Counted from the first letter of the stretch, positions 17,001 to 25,237 are shown. The stretch is 64,000 bases of DNA from Nitratireductor kimnyeongensis (GCF_019891395.1 NZ_CP078143.1:3485001-3549000); one strand, 5' to 3'. The notes: generated by a model from the sequence alone, not told the origin. Numbers and translations are program-made.

Positions 17001-17702
17001 CAGCCCTTCGGCGGAGAAGGGCTTTCAGGAACGGGGCCGAAGGCGGGTGGCCCGCATTATCTGCGCCGTTTTCGGCGCGGTGCGGAGATTGCACAGGCGA
17101 CACCTTCAGGGGCCGCGCTCGGCGCGGATGCCGTGAAACCTCTTCTGCCTGCGATAGACAAAAACTGGACGGTGCGCGCGGACAGGCTGCCGATCCTGCG
17201 CAAGCTCCTGCGCGGCAAGGCACAGGAAGCGATGGCTGCGTCAGCCGCGCTGGATCAGGGGCCGCTCGACCTGCCGGGGCCAACCGGCGAGGCCAACACG
17301 CTGATGCTTACGCCGCGTGGCCGTGCGCTCTGTCTCGGCGTGGATGATGAGGTCTTGCTGGCGCAGGTCGTGCAGGCGCTGTCGGGCGGAAACGTAGTGC
17401 TTGCAGTGCATCCGGAAGCACGACGCATTCTCAAGCCGCTGCTCGGGCAGGGACTTCCGCTGGAGGCCGCTGACGGCACGGTTTCTCCCGACGTCCTGAC
17501 CGCTCTTGCCGTTGATCTGGTGGCCGCAAATGGCGGCGCTGATTGGCTCAGGACCCTGCGCCGGGCGCTCGCCATGCGGGAAGGGGCGATTGTCCCGTTG
17601 ATCGTGGAGCCGATCTACCCGGCAGCCTATGCACACGAACGCGCGATCTGTGTCGACACGACGGCAGCCGGCGGCAATGCGAGCCTTTTGGCTTCGGTAT
17701 AG
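14088..17702 (+). CDS. putA: bifunctional proline dehydrogenase / delta-1-pyrroline-5-carboxylate dehydrogenase
   Basis: A 1204-residue PutA that oxidises proline to glutamate in two steps with substrate channelling. The FAD-dependent PRODH barrel lies around residues 170-480, with MVRLVKGAYWDTEIKRAQ, QFATHNAH, FQRLHGMGEAL and APVGAHQDLLAYLVRRL. The P5C dehydrogenase domain follows (ISPWNFPLAIF, FTGSTEVA, catalytic Cys in GQRCSALRML). Beyond residue 1000 there is a further 200-residue ALDH-superfamily-like tail, as in long PutAs. The N-terminus lacks the ribbon-helix-helix DNA-binding domain of E. coli PutA, which fits control by the divergent Lrp gene. The start follows GAGGACATC. Confidence 0.95.
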   Translation: MQKNAPHNLREEIRAHYLVDEAEALQRLVALADLTWEDRDRISANAAELVRAVRSSSDMHMMEAFLSEYGLSTQEGVALMCLAEALLRVPDAETMDDLIRDKIAPHDWSAHSGESASIFVNASTWALMLTGRVLDDEGDGVEAILRGLVRRMGEPVIRTAVSRAMREMGEQFVLGRTIEEALKRGRSMVEKGYTYSYDMLGEAARTEADAQRYHKAYADAIAALKRYSNRDDIRENPGISVKLSALHPRYEATQKTQMLPVMTERLKSLALAARDARMGLNIDAEEADRLDLSLDVIEAVLADEDLAGWDGFGVVVQAYGPRAPFVLDWLYALATRLDRRIMVRLVKGAYWDTEIKRAQVMGLDGFPVFTRKVNTDVSYIACARKLLGMTDRIYPQFATHNAHTAAAILAMAPDKSLFEFQRLHGMGEALHETVRKREGTRCRIYAPVGAHQDLLAYLVRRLLENGANSSFVHQIVDEDVSAEEIAADPFTGVEAAGRAANPAIERPSEIFGPSRKNARGWDITDPVTMHKLDAARGAYAAPFQWEARSITPAKGDGGVRKVINPARLSETVGTVRDATREQAGEAVAVALQAQPGWANTPVSERGRILRDVADLYEKHAAEFFALATREAGKSLADGIAEVREAVDFLRYYAREAAQVEKDTQARGVIVCISPWNFPLAIFTGQIAAALVTGNAVIAKPAEQTSLIAARAVAMMHEAGVPAKVLQLLIGDGPTVGGPLTADPRIAGVCFTGSTEVARLIERQLADNAGPEAMLIAETGGLNAMIVDSTALPEQAVRDIVASAFQSAGQRCSALRMLYVQKDVERRVLEMLKGAMQALGIGDPWEVSTDVGPVIDDEARETISTYAQEMSDKGRLIAALDVPEGGRFAAPSAFKVSGISELEREIFGPILHVATFEADDIDRVISDVNAKGYGLTFGLHTRIDARAQHVIDRVHAGNIYVNRNQIGAVVGSQPFGGEGLSGTGPKAGGPHYLRRFRRGAEIAQATPSGAALGADAVKPLLPAIDKNWTVRADRLPILRKLLRGKAQEAMAASAALDQGPLDLPGPTGEANTLMLTPRGRALCLGVDDEVLLAQVVQALSGGNVVLAVHPEARRILKPLLGQGLPLEAADGTVSPDVLTALAVDLVAANGGADWLRTLRRALAMREGAIVPLIVEPIYPAAYAHERAICVDTTAAGGNASLLASV

Positions 17703-17714
17703 TCTGAAAATTCA

Positions 17715-17738
17715 CCGCGCAGCCCGGCGGCTGCGCGG
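17715..17738. terminator. bidirectional hairpin between putA and tonB
   Basis: A perfect 10-base GC-rich stem with a 4-base loop (CCGCGCAGCC, CGGC, GGCTGCGCGG) lies between the convergent stops of putA and tonB. There is no T-tract, so it may act as a weak terminator or as an mRNA 3' end stabiliser for both transcripts. Confidence 0.65.
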
Positions 17739-17749
17739 ACCGTGCGGGA

Positions 17750-18655
17750 TCAGCGGCGAAAGGCCAATGGCACAGTGAAGCCCCAGCTTGAGCGGCCCGC
17801 TTCATCCGGAATCCGCGGGAAGGGCGCGGCGCGGCGCACCGTGTCGAGGGCGGCCTGATCGAGGACGCCCGATCCGGAACTGCGGACGATACGGACGCCG
17901 CTGACCGACCCGTTGCGCGCGATCGTGAAGCGCACGTGGACCTCGCCCTTGAGCCGCTGGCGTTTTGCCGCGCTCGGATAACGAAGGGAACGCCGCAGCT
18001 TCGAGACAACCTTGCCTGGATAGTTGGAGACGCGCGCATTGCCACTCTGCGTGGCGCGCGCCTCTTGCCGGCCCTTGGAGGCCTTTCCGGCGTTCTTCTT
18101 CCCCGAAGCCGTTCCACGGCGGGCATCCTGCGTGTCGCGGCCCTTTGAGCCGGCGCTGCGCTTTTTGGGCGGTGCCGTTTTGGCCTCGCGGACCTGCTTC
18201 TTCTCGGCCTTTGGCTTGGGGGGCGGTGTGTAGGCGGGGCGGGGCGTTGGAACCGGTGCTTCCGAGAGCGCTGCCACAATCTGCGCGTTCTCGACCGGCT
18301 CGACAGCCTCTGCGGTCTCTGCCTCTGTCATTTCGACAACGGGTTGCTCGGCTTCAACGACCTGGGGAGAGGTTTCGTCGACCACGGTTTCGACGGGTGT
18401 TTCGGGCGGCGCCTCGCTCGCCGTTTCGGGCTGAACCGGTTCCGTTTCCGGCTGCACCTCGGGCAGGACTTTCTCGGTCGTTTCACCGGCGGCGACCATA
18501 TCGGCAAAGGCGTTGCCAGCGATAGCGATCTCCGTCGCGCCGCCACCGGCGATCTCGATATCTGTCGAGCGGTTCATCACATAGACCGCTGCCCCCGCGT
18601 GAAGGCTTAACGACAAGGCCAGCGCTACGGCCCATTTCCATGCCCGCATTTTCAT
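17750..18655 (-). CDS. tonB: TonB-family energy transducer of the haem locus
   Basis: A 301-residue TonB. It has an N-terminal membrane anchor (residues 7-27), then a long acidic stretch rich in Pro, Glu and Val. A basic Lys/Arg/Pro region follows (KKRSAGSKGRDTQDARRG), and the C-terminal TonB domain starts near residue 212 (NYPGKVVSKLRRSLRYP, later GEVHVRFTIARNGSVS). It couples proton-motive force, through ExbB-ExbD, to outer-membrane receptors. It is the last gene of the minus-strand hmuR operon and overlaps the preceding exbD by ATGA. It most likely serves HmuR. Confidence 0.9.
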   Translation of the reverse strand: MKMRAWKWAVALALSLSLHAGAAVYVMNRSTDIEIAGGGATEIAIAGNAFADMVAAGETTEKVLPEVQPETEPVQPETASEAPPETPVETVVDETSPQVVEAEQPVVEMTEAETAEAVEPVENAQIVAALSEAPVPTPRPAYTPPPKPKAEKKQVREAKTAPPKKRSAGSKGRDTQDARRGTASGKKNAGKASKGRQEARATQSGNARVSNYPGKVVSKLRRSLRYPSAAKRQRLKGEVHVRFTIARNGSVSGVRIVRSSGSGVLDQAALDTVRRAAPFPRIPDEAGRSSWGFTVPLAFRR

Positions 18656-19062
18656 TCCGCCGCACGTTCCGTGATGATGCTGATCCTGCTGGCACCGGCT
18701 GCCTTGAGGGCGCCGACGATGTCGACGAGTTTGGCGGCCGGCAGGTCGCGGTCTGCTGCCACCTTGATCTCGAGTTGTCTTGCAGCCTCTTCACCAAGGG
18801 TTTCTGCGCGCGCGAGCATGAAACCCTGCGCATCTGTCGCCGTACCGCGCAGGCGCATCTCACCCTCCTGGGTGACGAACAGCGCATTCGGCGGTTCCGA
18901 CGGATCGGCCTCGACGGTGGAGATCAGGCTGACATCATTGTCGAGCGGCGGGGTCAGCGTGCCGGCAACGAGGAAAAAGATCAGCATCAGGAACACGATG
19001 TTAATCAGTGCGATCGTGCTTTCCCGCTGGCGGGGCTGCTTGGGACGGGCAAGGCGGAGCAT
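18652..19062 (-). CDS. exbD: ExbD/TolR-family protein (second copy)
   Basis: A 136-residue ExbD/TolR protein with one N-terminal membrane helix (ALINIVFLMLIFFLVAGT) and a periplasmic domain. The usual helix Asp is not visible; the position reads IALINIVF where typical ExbD has LIDV. The proton-relay Asp therefore appears replaced by Asn, whereas the neighbouring ExbD copy keeps LIDV. It lies five bases after that copy and overlaps tonB. It is probably the non-relay subunit in a mixed ExbD assembly, which is inference. Confidence 0.82.
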   Translation of the reverse strand: MLRLARPKQPRQRESTIALINIVFLMLIFFLVAGTLTPPLDNDVSLISTVEADPSEPPNALFVTQEGEMRLRGTATDAQGFMLARAETLGEEAARQLEIKVAADRDLPAAKLVDIVGALKAAGASRISIITERAAE

Positions 19063-19067
19063 GGGGA

Positions 19068-19457
19068 TTACCTCGCGACGGAAAGGTTGAGTTCGGTGTT
19101 GCGACGAATGTTTTCCACCGCCTCGACCAGCTGCTGGGATGTAAGATCGCCGCGCACCAGGAGAACGGCGGTCTCTGCGCCGGCTTCCTTCAAACGTCCG
19201 AGTTCGGCGATGGCGGCCTCTTCGGCGAGCGTCTGGCCGTTGACGCGCCAGCCCGCCGGGTCATCGACGCGGATCAGCACGTCCGGCGGATTGCCGGCAG
19301 CGGAACTCGAGGCCGGGCCACCGGAAATCTCGACCTTTGCGAAGCGGGTGAAGGTCGAACTCAGCATGAAGAAAAGCAGCAGAAGGAAGATCACATCGAT
19401 CAGCGATGTCAGCGAAAGGGGCCTTCTCTTCCTGATTGCAGCCGCATCAATGCGCAT
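19068..19457 (-). CDS. exbD: ExbD/TolR-family protein (canonical copy)
   Basis: A 129-residue ExbD with the standard helix SLTSLIDVIFLLLLFFML, in which the Asp of LIDV is the proton-relay residue. A periplasmic domain follows with DVLIRVDDPAGWRVNGQ. I take the ATG at 19457, which overlaps the end of exbB by 11 bases; a GTG three codons upstream is also in frame. With ExbB and TonB it energises the haem receptor. Two different exbD genes in a row are present here, where many tonB operons have one. Confidence 0.88.
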   Translation of the reverse strand: MRIDAAAIRKRRPLSLTSLIDVIFLLLLFFMLSSTFTRFAKVEISGGPASSSAAGNPPDVLIRVDDPAGWRVNGQTLAEEAAIAELGRLKEAGAETAVLLVRGDLTSQQLVEAVENIRRNTELNLSVAR

Positions 19458-20154
19458 AGCTCTCACCTGTCACAAGCCGTGGCGCGCCGGCATCTGCCGA
19501 CGTTGCCTGTTCTTCCGCTTTTTCGATTGATGCGTGGGACAGCACGGTTGCGGTCATGGTCTCGATGGCGACGCGCTCGTTTTCGATGCGTGTCTCGAAC
19601 CAGGTAAGAAGAAGCGAAACCGGCATGGCGACAGCGAGGCCGCAGGCGGTGGTCAGCAAGGCCACCCAGATGCCGCCAGCAAGCAGCGACGGATCCACAG
19701 AGTTCCCTGCCTCCTGAAGTCTTTGAAAGGCTTCGATCATGCCGAGAACGGTGCCGAACAGGCCAAGCAGAGGCGCGACCTGGGCGATCGCGTCCAGCGC
19801 ACGGAACCCCCGTTGCAGATCATGCAGACGACCAAGAGCCAGGCGGCTGATTTCGTCTTCGATCGCGCCTTTGTCCGCTTTTGCTGCGGCGAGCCGCATG
19901 GTGGTGGCGAGTGTTTCTTCCAACGGAGAACGGGCATTGGCGAGCATGGAGCGCGCTTCGCCCTGATTGTGGTGGAACCAGGCATGAAGTGCGCGGTTGG
20001 AACGCCCATGCCGTCCCACGCGCTCGCGCTGAAACTGCATGAATTTCAAAAGGATCAGCGCCACGGCAAAGACAGACAGCACGAGCAGGATTGCTACGAC
20101 CGGGCCGCCGAGCTGGAGAAAGGAGCCTATTGAAGAGATGAGGCCATCGAACAT
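19447..20154 (-). CDS. exbB: ExbB, MotA/TolQ/ExbB proton-channel protein
   Basis: A 235-residue ExbB. Three membrane helices are visible: residues about 15-38, a pair-forming helix with APLLGLFGTVLGMIEAF, and SLLAGGIWVALLTTACGLAVA, which carries the conserved Thr residues. The cytoplasmic loop between helices one and two has the usual length. The start is the ATG at 20154 behind AGGAA; an in-frame upstream start would reach toward the preceding gene. It forms the inner-membrane proton channel with the two ExbD proteins and drives TonB for haem import. Confidence 0.9.
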   Translation of the reverse strand: MFDGLISSIGSFLQLGGPVVAILLVLSVFAVALILLKFMQFQRERVGRHGRSNRALHAWFHHNQGEARSMLANARSPLEETLATTMRLAAAKADKGAIEDEISRLALGRLHDLQRGFRALDAIAQVAPLLGLFGTVLGMIEAFQRLQEAGNSVDPSLLAGGIWVALLTTACGLAVAMPVSLLLTWFETRIENERVAIETMTATVLSHASIEKAEEQATSADAGAPRLVTGESYAH

Positions 20155-20187
20155 TGGGGCATTCCTGTCGGGTTTGATTTCCAAAGA

Positions 20188-20655
20188 TTACTTGCCGAAC
20201 GTGACCGCGCCGCGGCTGGTTGCCTCCAGCCGCGCGATACAGTCTTCAGGCTCTATTCCCTCGCCTTCGCAGGCCGAGGCATCGTTGATGAGGACCCGGC
20301 CGATCTCATCGCAACTTGCGTCGACCAGATCGAAGCGGCGTACCTTGGTTTTCTCGTTGGGCAGGTCCTGAAAGTCGAGAACCAACAGGCGGTCCACGAG
20401 CCCTTCCTTGGTGAAAAGGGCGATCTCGTAGGCTGCCTTGGCGATGTCCTTACCTGTGGCATTCTTGACCACGAATGCGATGCGGCAGCCTTTTTCGCTT
20501 TTCTGAAGAGCATTGAGCTCGAGCTTGATCGAATGCTCCACGGCAGAAAGCTCCTGCGCCGTCCCCGGCACGATCAAAGCCAGCGTACCGGCCATCGCCG
20601 CCAGAACACGGGCGGCGATGGGCGCATGGGCCAGAAGCGGTAATCGAGATGGCAT
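20188..20655 (-). CDS. secreted small protein of the haem operon, function unknown
   Basis: A 155-residue protein with a long signal peptide (to about residue 35, ending PGTAQ). A small domain follows whose key features are LQKSEKGCRIAFVVKNATG and DLVDASCDEIGRVLINDASACEG, with four Cys residues that could form disulphides in the periplasm. The start ATG at 20655 has a strong GGAGGATAAG site and lies one base after the hmuR stop. I recognise the type from rhizobial haem operons but know no function. Its place between receptor and exbB suggests a periplasmic accessory role in haem uptake. Confidence 0.72.
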   Translation of the reverse strand: MPSRLPLLAHAPIAARVLAAMAGTLALIVPGTAQELSAVEHSIKLELNALQKSEKGCRIAFVVKNATGKDIAKAAYEIALFTKEGLVDRLLVLDFQDLPNEKTKVRRFDLVDASCDEIGRVLINDASACEGEGIEPEDCIARLEATSRGAVTFGK

Positions 20656-20656
20656 C

Positions 20657-22723
20657 TTATCCTCCAAAACGCACGGTTGCACCGAGCTTTACGGTCAGGC
20701 CTGGCTGTGCATGAATACCGTCGGAGATGTCGGCGATCGGCAGCACGTACCGCTTATCGAAAAGGTTGTCGACGCGGAAATCAAACCGGAGATTCTCGTT
20801 GGGCTGATAATTGGCGTAGAGATTCACCAGGGTGTAGTCCTCTGCGAAGGTCGACCCGCTGGGTGCCTTGTTGAACTGGACTTCACCACCTAGGGTCAGA
20901 CGGCGTTCGAGGAAACGCATGCCGCCATCCAGCGTCAGGCTGGCCGAGGGGATGGTCGTAAGGTCCGAGCGCACGCCGTCCCGGTCAACTTGGTGGCCGT
21001 CAATAACCGAAATCCCAAGGCCCGCAAAGTAGCGCCCAGCATCGTAGCGGCTTTCGAGCTCGAACCCCTGAATCTCTGCCGCATAGACGTTCTGATATTG
21101 CGCGCACATCGTGTGCCCGAGACTGGCACACTCACTGCCCGGAATGGCCGGGAAGGTGGGGATCGTGATGTAGTCGTCGACATCGTTGTGGAAATACGCT
21201 GCCTTGATCCGAAGCGTGTCCTCGGCATTGAAGAGGCCGTCAGCCTTGTAGTTCACACCGGCTTCCCAGGTCTTTCCGGTTTCGGGTTTGAGGTCCGGGT
21301 TCGGCAGGAACGCGAAGCTGAAGCCGGGGAAGGAATGGCCGCCGGTGATATAGGCTTCCGACGTGTTGGGCGCCCGATAGCCTTCGGAGTAGGAACCGTA
21401 GATCTGAAGGCCGGACAGGAGCCCTTCGTTGAAGGGAGAAACGCCCACGCTGAGACGAGGTGAGAAACGATCGCCTGAACTCTTTTCGGAAGCTTCAAGC
21501 TCGTAGGAATCGTATCTCACGCCAGCGACAACTTCCAGCCAATCATAGGAAAGCTTGTCCTGAACATAGGCACCCCAGACGCGGCGTGTGCCGGTCGGGT
21601 TGTAGCTGTCCGATCCCCCGGATGCTGCAGTGGAGGCGAAGTCATCATAGACCCAGTCTCCACCAACGGTCAGTTCATGGGCGATCATGCCCGTGTCGAA
21701 ACGGGACGTGTTCCAGATGTCGAAACTGGTGGTTCGCAGGTCGTAGCCGGATGTGCCGGGGCGAGAACCCGTATCCGTCTGGGTCAGATCTATATTGTTT
21801 ACGGCGGCCTTGATGTTGAGGTTCAGCCACTTCTCTTCGGCGTCCGAGAGCTTGAATTCTCCCGTGAAGGTGTCGCTGTCGAGCCGGTAGTCCCGCGTAT
21901 CTGTTGAGGACCAGTCATCGCCAGAGCCGGTCCAGCCCAGCGTCAATTCGCTGTTCTCGCTCGGTTTGATGGTTCCCTTCAGGTGGCCACTCAGCACATC
22001 AAAGCCTGAACTGTCGACGCGCGTGCCGTCGCCATCCTTGTAGTCGCCATAATCGCGCCAAACGATGTTGCCGAGAATGGAGGCGGCTTCGTTGAAGCGA
22101 TAGGCGCCGATCGCGCTGGTGGTCCAACCGGAACCATTGGATTCATAGCGACCGGTGAGTGACAATGCGTAGTTCTCGTCGTCACGCAGGAAGTCATCCG
22201 GTTTCTTGGTCTCGAAATAGACAACGCCGCCAATCGCACCCGATCCGAATGTGTTTGCACTCGGGCCGCGAATGACGTCCACCTGCTGGACCAGCATCGG
22301 GTCGAGCCAGAACATACGGGAGACATCATGGCCGGCCTTGTGGAAATTCTGACGGGCTCCATCCACGATCACGGAGACGCGGCCGGCATCCTGAAGCCCG
22401 CGGATGTTGATATTGCTCACTGCCGGGCGTCCATCCGAGTAGACCTTGATTCCCGGAACGCCGAAAAAGATGTCATTGGCGCTGGTGGCCATACGGCGCT
22501 CCAGTTCCTCGCCGCTGATCTGACTGACCGAAGCCATTGCTTCAAGGGCGCTTTCTCCGGTCCGGCTCACCACCGTTATACGGTCGAGAAGCGTAACGTC
22601 GCCTGAAGGTTCTGACATGACGATTGGCGCTTCCTGCGCCATCGCGGTCATCGATAGCGCTAATGTCGCGATCGACGTACCGCACAGCAAACCAAATGTC
22701 GTGTGTCGCGTGTAGTTCCGCAT
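20657..22723 (-). CDS. hmuR: TonB-dependent haem receptor (HmuR/ShmR type)
   Basis: A 688-residue outer-membrane receptor. It has a signal peptide (ending TAMAQ), a TonB box and plug domain (about residues 50-170, with VDGARQNFHKAGHDVSRMF and DVIRGPSANTFGSGAIGG), and a 22-strand barrel ending in the aromatic-type terminus VKLGATVRFGG. The haem-receptor motif is seen as SEGYRAPNTSEAY (FRAP box variant) and LPNPDLKPET (NPDL box), with His residues in the intervening loop. The start is the ATG at 22723 after TTTGGAG. It is divergent from hmuP across a RirA-type operator, so iron repression is expected. Confidence 0.92.
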   Translation of the reverse strand: MRNYTRHTTFGLLCGTSIATLALSMTAMAQEAPIVMSEPSGDVTLLDRITVVSRTGESALEAMASVSQISGEELERRMATSANDIFFGVPGIKVYSDGRPAVSNINIRGLQDAGRVSVIVDGARQNFHKAGHDVSRMFWLDPMLVQQVDVIRGPSANTFGSGAIGGVVYFETKKPDDFLRDDENYALSLTGRYESNGSGWTTSAIGAYRFNEAASILGNIVWRDYGDYKDGDGTRVDSSGFDVLSGHLKGTIKPSENSELTLGWTGSGDDWSSTDTRDYRLDSDTFTGEFKLSDAEEKWLNLNIKAAVNNIDLTQTDTGSRPGTSGYDLRTTSFDIWNTSRFDTGMIAHELTVGGDWVYDDFASTAASGGSDSYNPTGTRRVWGAYVQDKLSYDWLEVVAGVRYDSYELEASEKSSGDRFSPRLSVGVSPFNEGLLSGLQIYGSYSEGYRAPNTSEAYITGGHSFPGFSFAFLPNPDLKPETGKTWEAGVNYKADGLFNAEDTLRIKAAYFHNDVDDYITIPTFPAIPGSECASLGHTMCAQYQNVYAAEIQGFELESRYDAGRYFAGLGISVIDGHQVDRDGVRSDLTTIPSASLTLDGGMRFLERRLTLGGEVQFNKAPSGSTFAEDYTLVNLYANYQPNENLRFDFRVDNLFDKRYVLPIADISDGIHAQPGLTVKLGATVRFGG

Positions 22724-22845
22724 ACTCCAAATTCTCCAGCAATCAAACACAGCTATTGGCCGGCTGGCGCTGGCTTGCCGACGATGATCCGGCCAGGAAA
22801 TTTATCTTGATAATTTCACTCCGGTATTGCGGTGGCTATAAAATA

Positions 22846-22860
22846 TGATAATAAAAGTCA
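22846..22860. promoter_or_regulatory. RirA operator (IRO box) between hmuR and hmuP
   Basis: The sequence TGATAATAAAAGTCA is an exact TGA-N9-TCA match to the iron-responsive operator bound by RirA in Rhizobiaceae. It lies 85 bases before hmuP and 123 before hmuR, in a very A/T-rich gap, so one site could serve both divergent promoters. The gene for RirA is at 27188-27649. A near match, TGATAATTTCACTCC, begins at 22808. Confidence 0.7.
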
Positions 22861-22945
22861 AGAAAGCGAATGACAGAAAACATGCTGTCGATGTGAGCCC
22901 AAGCCAGTGAATTGGCCAGTGACTTGAAAATGGAGGTTCTTTCCA

Positions 22946-23146
22946 ATGAAGACCTATTTGTCGATCGACCCGCACGGACAGGCAGACATACAGCATCTGG
23001 CCGTCAGGCAAGGCGGCGTTACGCCTGATCGGACGATTTCGAGCACGGATCTGTTCGGTGGTCGTCGCGAGATCGGGATCGAGCATCATGGCGCGTATTA
23101 CCGCCTGAAAATCACCCGTCAGGGAAAGCTGATTCTCAACAAATAG
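22946..23146 (+). CDS. hmuP: haemin uptake protein HmuP (HemP)
   Basis: A 66-residue protein matching the HmuP/HemP family in its C-terminal half: RTISSTDLFGGRREIGIEH, then YYRLKITRQGKLILNK. In Bradyrhizobium and Sinorhizobium HmuP is needed for expression of the haem receptor, and in Burkholderia it has been described as a transcriptional activator. The protein is cytoplasmic and basic. It starts with ATG at 22946, preceded by GGAGGTTC, and heads the plus-strand hmuPSTUV operon, 9 bases before hmuS. Confidence 0.9.
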   Translation: MKTYLSIDPHGQADIQHLAVRQGGVTPDRTISSTDLFGGRREIGIEHHGAYYRLKITRQGKLILNK

Positions 23147-23155
23147 GTTTGTGGA

Positions 23156-24214
23156 ATGAATGTTCAGACAAGACGCACGCCTGAAGCGATCAGGCGTGCC
23201 CGTGATGAAAACCCGAAAATGCGCGAGCGCGACCTGGCGGCAATGCTGGGCATTTCGGAAGCAGAATTGCTCGCCGCATATGTGGGGCATGGCGTGACCC
23301 GCATCGAGCCGCGCGTCGCTGATCTTCTTCCGGCGCTTGAAAGCGTGGGTGAGGTCATGGCCCTGACCCGCAATGAGAGCGCCGTTCATGAGAAGGTCGG
23401 GGTCTACGAGAAAATCACGGTGGGCGCGCAGCATGCTCTTGTTCTGGGGCGCGACATCGATCTGCGAGTGTTTCCCTCTCGCTGGGCGATTGGCTTTGCG
23501 CTGGAAAAGCACGATGGCGACGGTGTGCGGCGCAGTCTGCAGTTCTTCGATAAGTCCGGAGATGCCGTGCACAAGGTGCATTTGAGGCCAAGCTCGAATC
23601 TGTATGCGTACCAGAAACTGGTCGAAGATCTTCTTCATCCCGATCAGCAGGCTCCGCTCGATCTCCAGGCTGGGGAGACCGACGAGGAAACCGGCAACGA
23701 GGAACTGCCGGCGGCCGATGACCTGCGCGAACGCTGGAGTGCGATGACGGACGTGCATCAGCTTTTCAACATTCTGCGCAAGCTGAACCTCACGCGCCAT
23801 CAGGCCGTCCACCTGATCGGCGAGGACTACGCCTGGCGGCTGCAGGAGGATGCACTGACGCAGATGCTGTATCAGGCGGTCGACGAAGCTGTGCCGATCA
23901 TGTGCTTCGTCGGCAGCAGCGGGTGCATCCAGATCCATACCGGCACGATCGAGACGGTGAAGCCGATGGGGCCATGGATCAACATTCTTGATCCGGGTTT
24001 CAACCTCCATCTGCGGACGGACCACGTGAAGGAACTGTGGGCCGTGCGCAAGCCAACCAAGGATGGCCATGTCACCTCCATGGAGGCCTATAGCGCCGGA
24101 GGTCAGCTGATCGCCCAGTTCTTCGGAGAGCGACTGGAGGGGCATGCAGAGCGGACCGACTGGCGTTCCATGGTCGAGGGCTTGCCGCGACTGGAAAGCC
24201 GGCAGGTGGCCTGA
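23156..24214 (+). CDS. hmuS: haem-degrading/haem-trafficking factor HmuS
   Basis: A 352-residue HemS/HmuS-family protein built from two repeated halves. The family opening (EAIRRARDENPKMRERDLA, then LGISEAELLAAYVGHG) is followed by VMALTRNESAVHEKVGVYE and, in the second half, WVFVG-like and HLRTDHVKELWAVRKPT segments. Family members bind haem in the cytoplasm and pass it on or degrade it to release iron. The gene is the second of the hmu operon, 9 bases after hmuP and about 100 before hmuT. Confidence 0.93.
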   Translation: MNVQTRRTPEAIRRARDENPKMRERDLAAMLGISEAELLAAYVGHGVTRIEPRVADLLPALESVGEVMALTRNESAVHEKVGVYEKITVGAQHALVLGRDIDLRVFPSRWAIGFALEKHDGDGVRRSLQFFDKSGDAVHKVHLRPSSNLYAYQKLVEDLLHPDQQAPLDLQAGETDEETGNEELPAADDLRERWSAMTDVHQLFNILRKLNLTRHQAVHLIGEDYAWRLQEDALTQMLYQAVDEAVPIMCFVGSSGCIQIHTGTIETVKPMGPWINILDPGFNLHLRTDHVKELWAVRKPTKDGHVTSMEAYSAGGQLIAQFFGERLEGHAERTDWRSMVEGLPRLESRQVA

Positions 24215-24318
24215 CGCTTTCACGGCAGGGGGCGCTCTTCGGCGCCCAGGTCAACGAAAACACATGTCTGGATCGTCCGGGTGCCGGACGATGGCCAAGG
24301 ATGCAGGGAGATTGTCGG

Positions 24319-25236
24319 ATGACGTGTGAAGCGTTCGGATCGATGACGCGCAGGGTGGTGGCGCGATTGTTCGTGGGGTTGGTTGCGTCCTTGGGTGCCG
24401 CGCTTGGCCCCGTCACCGCGCAGGAGGCCGCGCAATCCTTTCCTGACGCCTCCAAGCTGGTGACAATTGGCGGTGCCATCACCGAGATCGTTTACAGCCT
24501 TGGTGAGGAAAGCCGGCTCGTCGCACGTGACACGACGAGCACCTTCCCGCCGGAGGCCGAGGACCTGCCCGATATCGGCTATATGCGCGCACTTTCGCCT
24601 GAAGGTGTGCTCTCAGTCGGGCCAAGCGCAATTCTGGCGATGGAAGGAAGTGGTCCCGTAGAGACGATGGATGCACTCAAGGCATCGCGTGTGTCGGTCG
24701 TCACAGTGCCTGAGGGCTTTGATCGCGAGGCGATCCTGCGCAAGATTCGCGTCGTTGGAGCGGCGTTGAACGTGGAATCAAAAGCTGACGCACTAGCGCG
24801 GGAGGTCGAAGCGGAGCTCGACGCTGCCGAGGCTGAGGCGCGAATGCAAGTCGATGGAAAACGTGTGCTCTTCGTGCTCAGCATGCAGGGCGGTCGGGTC
24901 ATGGCGGCAGGCAAGAACACGGCTGCCGACGGGATCATCCGCATGGCGGGGGCGGAGAACGCAATGGACGGGTTCTCCGGCTACCGCCAGGTTTCGGCGG
25001 AGGCAGTGATTTCGGCGGCGCCTGACGTTGTCCTGATGATGACCCGGGGGGGGCCAGATCAACTTTCCCCTGACGATGTTCTTACTCATCCTGCGATAGC
25101 CACCACGCCAGCGGGAGAAGCTGGTGCGCTGGTGCGAATGGACGGATCCTACCTGCTGGGTTTTGGGCCGCGAACGGCAGGAGCGGTGCGGGACCTTGCC
25201 AGCGCACTGACGGGCGCGGAAACGGTGACCGATTGA
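24319..25236 (+). CDS. hmuT: periplasmic haem-binding protein HmuT
   Basis: A 305-residue periplasmic binding protein of the BtuF/HmuT fold. After a signal peptide (ending about VTAQEA) come the hallmarks GGAITEIVYSLGEESRLVARDTTS and PDIGYMRALSPEGVLS, where the Tyr in GYMR is the usual axial haem ligand. LFVLSMQGGRVMAAGKNTA follows. I choose the ATG at 24319, nine bases after GGGAG; an in-frame ATG at 24301 is possible. It delivers haem to HmuUV, and its stop lies one base before the hmuU start. Confidence 0.92.
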   Translation: MTCEAFGSMTRRVVARLFVGLVASLGAALGPVTAQEAAQSFPDASKLVTIGGAITEIVYSLGEESRLVARDTTSTFPPEAEDLPDIGYMRALSPEGVLSVGPSAILAMEGSGPVETMDALKASRVSVVTVPEGFDREAILRKIRVVGAALNVESKADALAREVEAELDAAEAEARMQVDGKRVLFVLSMQGGRVMAAGKNTAADGIIRMAGAENAMDGFSGYRQVSAEAVISAAPDVVLMMTRGGPDQLSPDDVLTHPAIATTPAGEAGALVRMDGSYLLGFGPRTAGAVRDLASALTGAETVTD

Positions 25237-25237
25237 A

